Positions 32,295 through 35,922 of a DNA stretch of 35,922 nt are shown here, one piece after another (the first letter of the stretch is position 1; the number at the start of each line of letters is the position of its first letter). Below the pieces are notes generated by a model. The model saw only the letters and a list, made by a program, of their open reading frames with translations, was not told where the DNA came from and searched no databases. This stretch comes from Lachnoclostridium sp. UBA7215 (lineage in GTDB: Bacteria; Bacillota; Clostridia; Lachnospirales; Lachnospiraceae), in assembly GCA_002490465.1 (NCBI GenBank), contig DKUB01000054.1, forward strand, positions 1 through 35,922, read 5' to 3'. Position numbers and translations under genes: made by a program.

Positions 32295-32564
32295 CTATCT
32301 TTTCTCGTCTTTGCCATGCCCTCTATAAGTTCTTGTTAAAACGAACTCTCCGAGCTTGTGCCCAACCATGTCCTCTGTAATATATACCGGCACATGCTTT
32401 CTCCCGTCATGGACAGCAATTGTATGGCTCACCATGCTTGGAAAAATCGTGGAGCGGCGTGACCAGGTTTTTATAACGGATTTATCTCCGGACTCGTTCA
32501 TGGCATCAATTTTTTTCAATAAATGCGCATCTGCAAATGGTCCCTTCTTTAATGAACGTGACAT
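32295..32564 (-). CDS. rpsS: 30S ribosomal protein S19
   Basis: This 89-residue protein starts MSRSLKKGPFADAHLLKKID and contains WSRRSTIFPSMVSHTIAVHD, both typical of S19. It pairs with S13 in the 30S head. It lies 36 nt after rplB. Confidence 0.98.
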   Translation of the reverse strand: MSRSLKKGPFADAHLLKKIDAMNESGDKSVIKTWSRRSTIFPSMVSHTIAVHDGRKHVPVYITEDMVGHKLGEFVLTRTYRGHGKDEKR

Positions 32565-32600
32565 AAATCACTACCTCCTTATTGTGGGTGACGAAAGGCT

Positions 32601-33446
32601 TTATTTGGCCAAAGCCTTACCATCGCGTCTTCTGATAATCATTTTATTTGACTGTTTATGCTTCTTTCTCGTCTTGTAACCAAGAGCAGGTTTGCCCCAA
32701 GGTGTACATGGTCCCGGACGTCCAACCGGAGCCTTACCTTCACCACCACCATGTGGATGGTCATTCGGGTTCATAACAGAACCGCGCACAGTAGGACGGA
32801 TGCCCATATGGCGTTTACGCCCTGCCTTACCAATGTTAATCAGATTGTGTTCTGTATTTCCTACCTGTCCGACAGAAGCGCGGCATACGATAGGAACCAT
32901 TCTCATCTCACCGGATGGCATACGGATAATCGCATACTTTCCTTCTTTCGCCATCAGCTGAGCGCTTACACCAGCCGCACGGACAAGCTGTCCGCCGTGG
33001 CCCGGATGCATTTCAATATTGTGAATCTGAGTACCAACAGGCATATCCTTTAACGGAAGACAGTTACCAACTTTAATATCAGCTGTCTCGCCGTTCATAA
33101 TCTGCTGTCCGACCTTCAACCCTACCGGAGCAAGAATGTATCTCTTCTCGCCATCTGCATAGCTGACAAGAGCAATATTTGCTGTTCGGTTCGGATCGTA
33201 CTCAATACTCTTAACCGTAGCCGGAATCCCGTCTTTATTTCTCTTGAAATCAATAATTCTGTATTTCCTTCTAGAACCGCCTCCGCGATGTCTAACGGTA
33301 ATCTTTCCCTGTGCATTGCGTCCTGCATGCTTCTTCAAAGAAACTGTCAGGGATTTCTCCGGAGTAGATTTTGTAATCTCGGAGAAGTCATAACCGCTCA
33401 TATTTCTTCTAGAAGGGGTATATGGGTTATAGGTTTTAATTCCCAT
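32601..33446 (-). CDS. rplB: 50S ribosomal protein L2
   Basis: This 281-residue protein begins MGIKTYNPYTPSRRNMSGYD and carries the conserved NPNDHPHGGGEGKAPVGRPG loop near the peptidyl-transferase centre. Length is slightly above the usual 275-277. It lies 33 nt downstream of rplW. Confidence 0.98.
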   Translation of the reverse strand: MGIKTYNPYTPSRRNMSGYDFSEITKSTPEKSLTVSLKKHAGRNAQGKITVRHRGGGSRRKYRIIDFKRNKDGIPATVKSIEYDPNRTANIALVSYADGEKRYILAPVGLKVGQQIMNGETADIKVGNCLPLKDMPVGTQIHNIEMHPGHGGQLVRAAGVSAQLMAKEGKYAIIRMPSGEMRMVPIVCRASVGQVGNTEHNLINIGKAGRKRHMGIRPTVRGSVMNPNDHPHGGGEGKAPVGRPGPCTPWGKPALGYKTRKKHKQSNKMIIRRRDGKALAK

Positions 33447-33479
33447 GTGTTACACTCCTTTCAATTCTACAAATCCTTA

Positions 33480-33779
33480 TCAAAGTCCCTCAAAAATTTC
33501 AATATCGGCGCTGTCCTCAGTCAGCTGAACGATAGCTTTCTTTCTCTTGGCTGTTTTTCCGGTTACCATGCCGCGTCTTTTCTTTTTGCCCTTCAGGTTC
33601 ATGGTGTTGACCTTCTCTACTTTAGTTCCCGGAAACATTTTTTCAACTGCCTCTTTAATCTGTGTCTTTGTCGCTTCTGTATGCACATCGAATGTGTACT
33701 TTTTTAATTCCATACCAGCCATGGATTTCTCTGTAATTACCGGTTTAGAAATAATATCATAATATTTCAAATCTGCCAT
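33480..33779 (-). CDS. rplW: 50S ribosomal protein L23
   Basis: This 99-residue protein has YDIISKPVITEKSM and FDVHTEATKTQIKEAVEKMF, characteristic of L23 at the exit tunnel, where trigger factor and SRP dock. Its ATG overlaps the rplD stop by one base (TAATG), so translation is coupled. Confidence 0.97.
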   Translation of the reverse strand: MADLKYYDIISKPVITEKSMAGMELKKYTFDVHTEATKTQIKEAVEKMFPGTKVEKVNTMNLKGKKKRRGMVTGKTAKRKKAIVQLTEDSADIEIFEGL

Positions 33780-34399
33780 TATGCGTACACCTCCTCGATT
33801 GCTTTTACAGCATCTTTCGTTGCCACTACCGTATCATATTTCAACATATCATATACGTTAATGGAGTTGCTGTACACGCCTCTTGCCGTTTTCAGGTTTC
33901 TAACAGAAAGAATTGTGTTTGCACCATCTCCTTCTACAACAACGAGTGCCTTCTCTGCATTCAGGTTTGCAAGAATCTTTTTCATTTCTTTTGTCTTCGG
34001 AGCCTCCATATCAAGATTATCAACAACGATAAGCTTATTTTCGCTCACTTTAGAAGATAAAACGGATTTGATTGCTGCCGCTTTTTCTTTCTTATTCATT
34101 TTAAATGAGTAATCTCTCGGAACTGGTGCAAATACTACACCACCGCCGGTCCACTGTGGAGCACGGATAGAACCCTGCCTTGCATGACCGGTTCCCTTTT
34201 GTCTCCAGGGCTTTCTTCCACCGCCGCGTACTTCGGAACGGGTTTTTGCCTTCTGCGTCCCCTGACGCTTATTTGCCAGCTGTAAAACAACTGCCATATG
34301 CACTAAGTGCTCATTCACAGGGGCGGCAAAGACGGAATCATTGAGTTCTAATTTTTCTACTTCTTTGCCTTCCTTATTATAAACAGATACGCTTGCCAT
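33779..34399 (-). CDS. rplD: 50S ribosomal protein L4
   Basis: This 206-residue protein shows RSEVRGGGRKPWRQKGTGHA and APVPRDYSFKMNKKEK, the tunnel-lining extension of L4. An ATG at 34408 directly abuts GGAGG and cannot be used efficiently; the ATG at 34399 lies 9 nt from it and is chosen. In E. coli L4 also represses the S10 operon through its leader; whether that happens here is unknown. Confidence 0.97.
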   Translation of the reverse strand: MASVSVYNKEGKEVEKLELNDSVFAAPVNEHLVHMAVVLQLANKRQGTQKAKTRSEVRGGGRKPWRQKGTGHARQGSIRAPQWTGGGVVFAPVPRDYSFKMNKKEKAAAIKSVLSSKVSENKLIVVDNLDMEAPKTKEMKKILANLNAEKALVVVEGDGANTILSVRNLKTARGVYSNSINVYDMLKYDTVVATKDAVKAIEEVYA

Positions 34400-34424
34400 C
34401 TGTGTCATCCTCCTTTCCGAAAAG

Positions 34425-35054
34425 TTATGCCTTAACGGATTCTTTCACAATTACGATTGATTTCTTTGGTCCCGGAACTGCTCCCTTTACCAAAAGTAAA
34501 TTATTTTCTGCATCTACGCGTACCACCTCAAGATTCTGGATAGTAACACGCTCAGCGCCCATCTGGCCAGGCATTTTCTTGCCCTTAAATACTTTACTTG
34601 GATCGGATGCAGAACCATTAGAACCAGCATGTCTATGGAATTTGGAGCCGTGGCCCATTGGTCCGCGGGACTGTCCGTGGCGCTTAATCGCACCCTGGAA
34701 ACCTTTACCCTTTGACTTGGCCGTCACATCAATTTTGTCACCGGCTTCAAAAATATCTGCTTTAATTTCCTGTCCCAGTTCATATTCTGCAGCGTTTTCA
34801 AATTTGAACTCTGTAAGAAATCTTTTATTTCCCACTCCTGCTTTTTCCAGGTGTCCTTTCTGCGGCTTGTTCAATAATTTCTCGCGAACATCGCCAAACG
34901 CTACCTGTACGGCCTCATATCCGTCATTATCAACGGTTTTCAGCTGGGATACGTACACAGGACCAGCCTCAAGTACCGTAACCGGCATTAAAATGCCGTC
35001 TTCGTTGAAAATCTGGGTCATTCCAACCTTCTTAGCTACAATAGCTTTCTTCAT
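34425..35054 (-). CDS. rplC: 50S ribosomal protein L3
   Basis: This 209-residue protein starts MKKAIVAKKVGMTQIFNEDG and contains GFQGAIKRHGQSRGPMGHGS, the loop reaching towards the peptidyl-transferase centre. A longer frame begins at 35093, but AGGAGGAAAAG is placed just before the ATG at 35054. A 232-nt non-coding gap with a tandem hairpin repeat separates it from rpsJ. Confidence 0.97.
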   Translation of the reverse strand: MKKAIVAKKVGMTQIFNEDGILMPVTVLEAGPVYVSQLKTVDNDGYEAVQVAFGDVREKLLNKPQKGHLEKAGVGNKRFLTEFKFENAAEYELGQEIKADIFEAGDKIDVTAKSKGKGFQGAIKRHGQSRGPMGHGSKFHRHAGSNGSASDPSKVFKGKKMPGQMGAERVTIQNLEVVRVDAENNLLLVKGAVPGPKKSIVIVKESVKA

Positions 35055-35127
35055 TTTTCTTTTCCTCCTAATTAATCTACAGCGGATTGCCAATTGGTAT
35101 TGCGCTGAAATTCGGAAGTGTGCTGAT

Positions 35128-35203
35128 GCACACGTAGGTTATCACCCTTCGGGTGGTAACAAGAAGCGCACGTAGGTTATCACCCTTCGGGTGGTAACAA
35201 GTA
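35128..35203. repeat. Tandem 38-bp hairpin repeat between rpsJ and rplC
   Basis: Two adjacent 38-bp units (35128-35165 and 35166-35203) differ at only two positions. Each contains GTTATCACCC-TTC-GGGTGGTAAC, a hairpin with 10-bp arms and one imperfect pair. The rest of the 232-bp gap (35055-35286) has no ORF. The repeat lies in the transcribed spacer, so it would form two identical stem-loops in the S10 mRNA. It could be a regulatory leader for rplC, an RNA-processing site, or a REP-like element that has duplicated. Confidence 0.75.
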
Positions 35204-35286
35204 GCAATCATCCTAGATGGTTACTGCCGTGTTCTGAACCGTAAACACACATCATAACCACATCATCAATACTGAAATTCCTGCAA

Positions 35287-35613
35287 TTATGCATTTTTCA
35301 TTTTGATATCAATCGCCACCCCAGCAGGCATCTCCAGTCTGGAAAGTGCATCTACTGTCTTCTGTGACGGTGTCAATACATCAATCAGTCTCTTGTGCGT
35401 TCTCTGCTCGAACTGCTCACGGGAGTCTTTGTATTTGTGTACCGCTCTTAATATGGTAACAACTTCTTTCTTTGTTGGCAGTGGCACAGGCCCACTCACC
35501 TTTGCTCCTGTTTTCTTAACTGTCTCGATAAGCTTCGCAGCTGCAAAATCAATCAACTGATGATCGTATGCTTTCAGAACAATTCTCATTTTCTGTCCTT
35601 TTTGACTTGCCAT
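35287..35613 (-). CDS. rpsJ: 30S ribosomal protein S10
   Basis: This 108-residue protein matches S10 (RIVLKAYDHQLIDFAAAKLI, then the HKRLIDVLTP motif). The first eight residues (MASQKGQK) are a short extension; an ATG at residue 9 would give the classical 100-residue form. The only Shine-Dalgarno site (AAGGAGG) is 11 nt before the first ATG, so the longer form is kept. It is the first gene of the S10 operon. Confidence 0.96.
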   Translation of the reverse strand: MASQKGQKMRIVLKAYDHQLIDFAAAKLIETVKKTGAKVSGPVPLPTKKEVVTILRAVHKYKDSREQFEQRTHKRLIDVLTPSQKTVDALSRLEMPAGVAIDIKMKNA

Positions 35614-35922
35614 AAAAATAGCCGCCTCCTTTTCGTACTCTTTTCATATTAGTACGACAAGTGGTGACTGTACACTCATCCGTGTGTGTCATACCGGTTC
35701 ATTTATATATCCCCCGTTATAAGGGGGGCAACACGCACGTTTATCTGCTCTTTGATTTGTTGGTAACAAATCGGCAGAAATTATGTTTCTGTACAGTGAC
35801 TTGCCGTCAGGGTTACCGGTTGGAAGAAACAGCTGATCTCCAACCTCTTGACATTCGCTCCACGGAAAAACCCACCATTTTAACGGTGGCAACCTCGCGC
35901 TTCATCGCTATCATGTCACAGC
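35614..35922 (-). other. Structured leader upstream of rpsJ
   Basis: These 309 bp hold no convincing gene. On the way to rpsJ they contain several hairpins: GGTTGGA/TCCAACC (35818-35845), GATTTGTT/AACAAATC with a 3-nt loop (35754-35772), CCCCC/GGGGG (35711-35727) and CGTACT/AGTACG just before the ribosome site. This density suggests a 5' untranslated leader for the S10 operon, possibly a binding site for a ribosomal protein. No clear promoter was found, so it may lie outside the window. Confidence 0.55.
35866..35889 (-). terminator. Possible terminator or attenuator before the S10 leader
   Basis: On the minus strand CCACCGT-TAAA-ATGGTGG forms a 7-bp stem with one G-U pair, followed by GTTTTT. 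It could end the upstream gene or attenuate the S10 operon. Confidence 0.5.

Noticed and set aside
35689..35892. 67-codon minus-strand ORF upstream of rpsJ
   Set aside because: It has no ribosome site, no recognisable motif, and overlaps hairpins and a terminator-like element; it is best read as non-coding leader.

Overview
The window looks like chromosomal DNA of a low- to mid-GC Gram-positive Clostridia member, most likely a Lachnospiraceae. This is inferred from AGGAGG-type Shine-Dalgarno sites, zinc-type S14 and C-minus S4, an extended L17, rpsD inside the alpha operon, and the style of the kinase/FHA proteins. Almost every gene lies on the minus strand.

Right half (about 19.7-35.9 kb, read right to left): the S10-spc-alpha ribosomal superoperon, in the order rpsJ-rplC-rplD-rplW-rplB-rpsS-rplV-rpsC-rplP-rpmC-rpsQ-rplN-rplX-rplE-rpsN(Zn)-rpsH-rplF-rplR-rpsE-rpmD-rplO-secY-adk-map-infA-rpmJ-rpsM-rpsK-rpsD-rpoA-rplQ. 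It ends at a strong intrinsic terminator. It has structured non-coding stretches upstream of rpsJ, between rpsJ and rplC (a tandem 38-bp hairpin repeat), and between rpmJ and rpsM. A good internal promoter precedes rpmJ.

Middle (about 13.1-19.7 kb): accessory genes. These are a pair of ABC exporter half-transporters behind palindromic operator-like sites, an XRE regulator carrying a bactofilin-like 16-residue tandem repeat, a convergent DHH-family phosphoesterase, and a tyrosine recombinase.

Left third (1-12.9 kb): a tightly packed leftward operon of ten genes devoted to Ser/Thr phosphosignalling. In order of transcription it holds a PP2C phosphatase, a zinc-ribbon FHA protein, a secreted/membrane vWA-FHA protein, a kinase-FHA fusion, a second PP2C, a second zinc-ribbon FHA protein, a four-TM FHA protein, a receptor kinase with a solute-binding-protein-like ectodomain, a secreted Ig-like repeat protein, and a PASTA-like receptor kinase that runs off the window.

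The main discovery candidate lies between the recombinase and this operon. Two perfect 24-bp inverted repeats (12971-12994 and 13145-13168) enclose a 150-bp segment with a near-consensus sigma-A promoter (TTGAAT, 17 nt, TGA-TATAAT). As sequenced, the promoter points away from the operon and into the 3' end of the recombinase gene. Inversion would place it about 100 nt upstream of the first PP2C start codon. The architecture is that of a phase-variable (invertible-promoter) ON/OFF switch, with its own recombinase, controlling a whole kinase/phosphatase/FHA signalling system.
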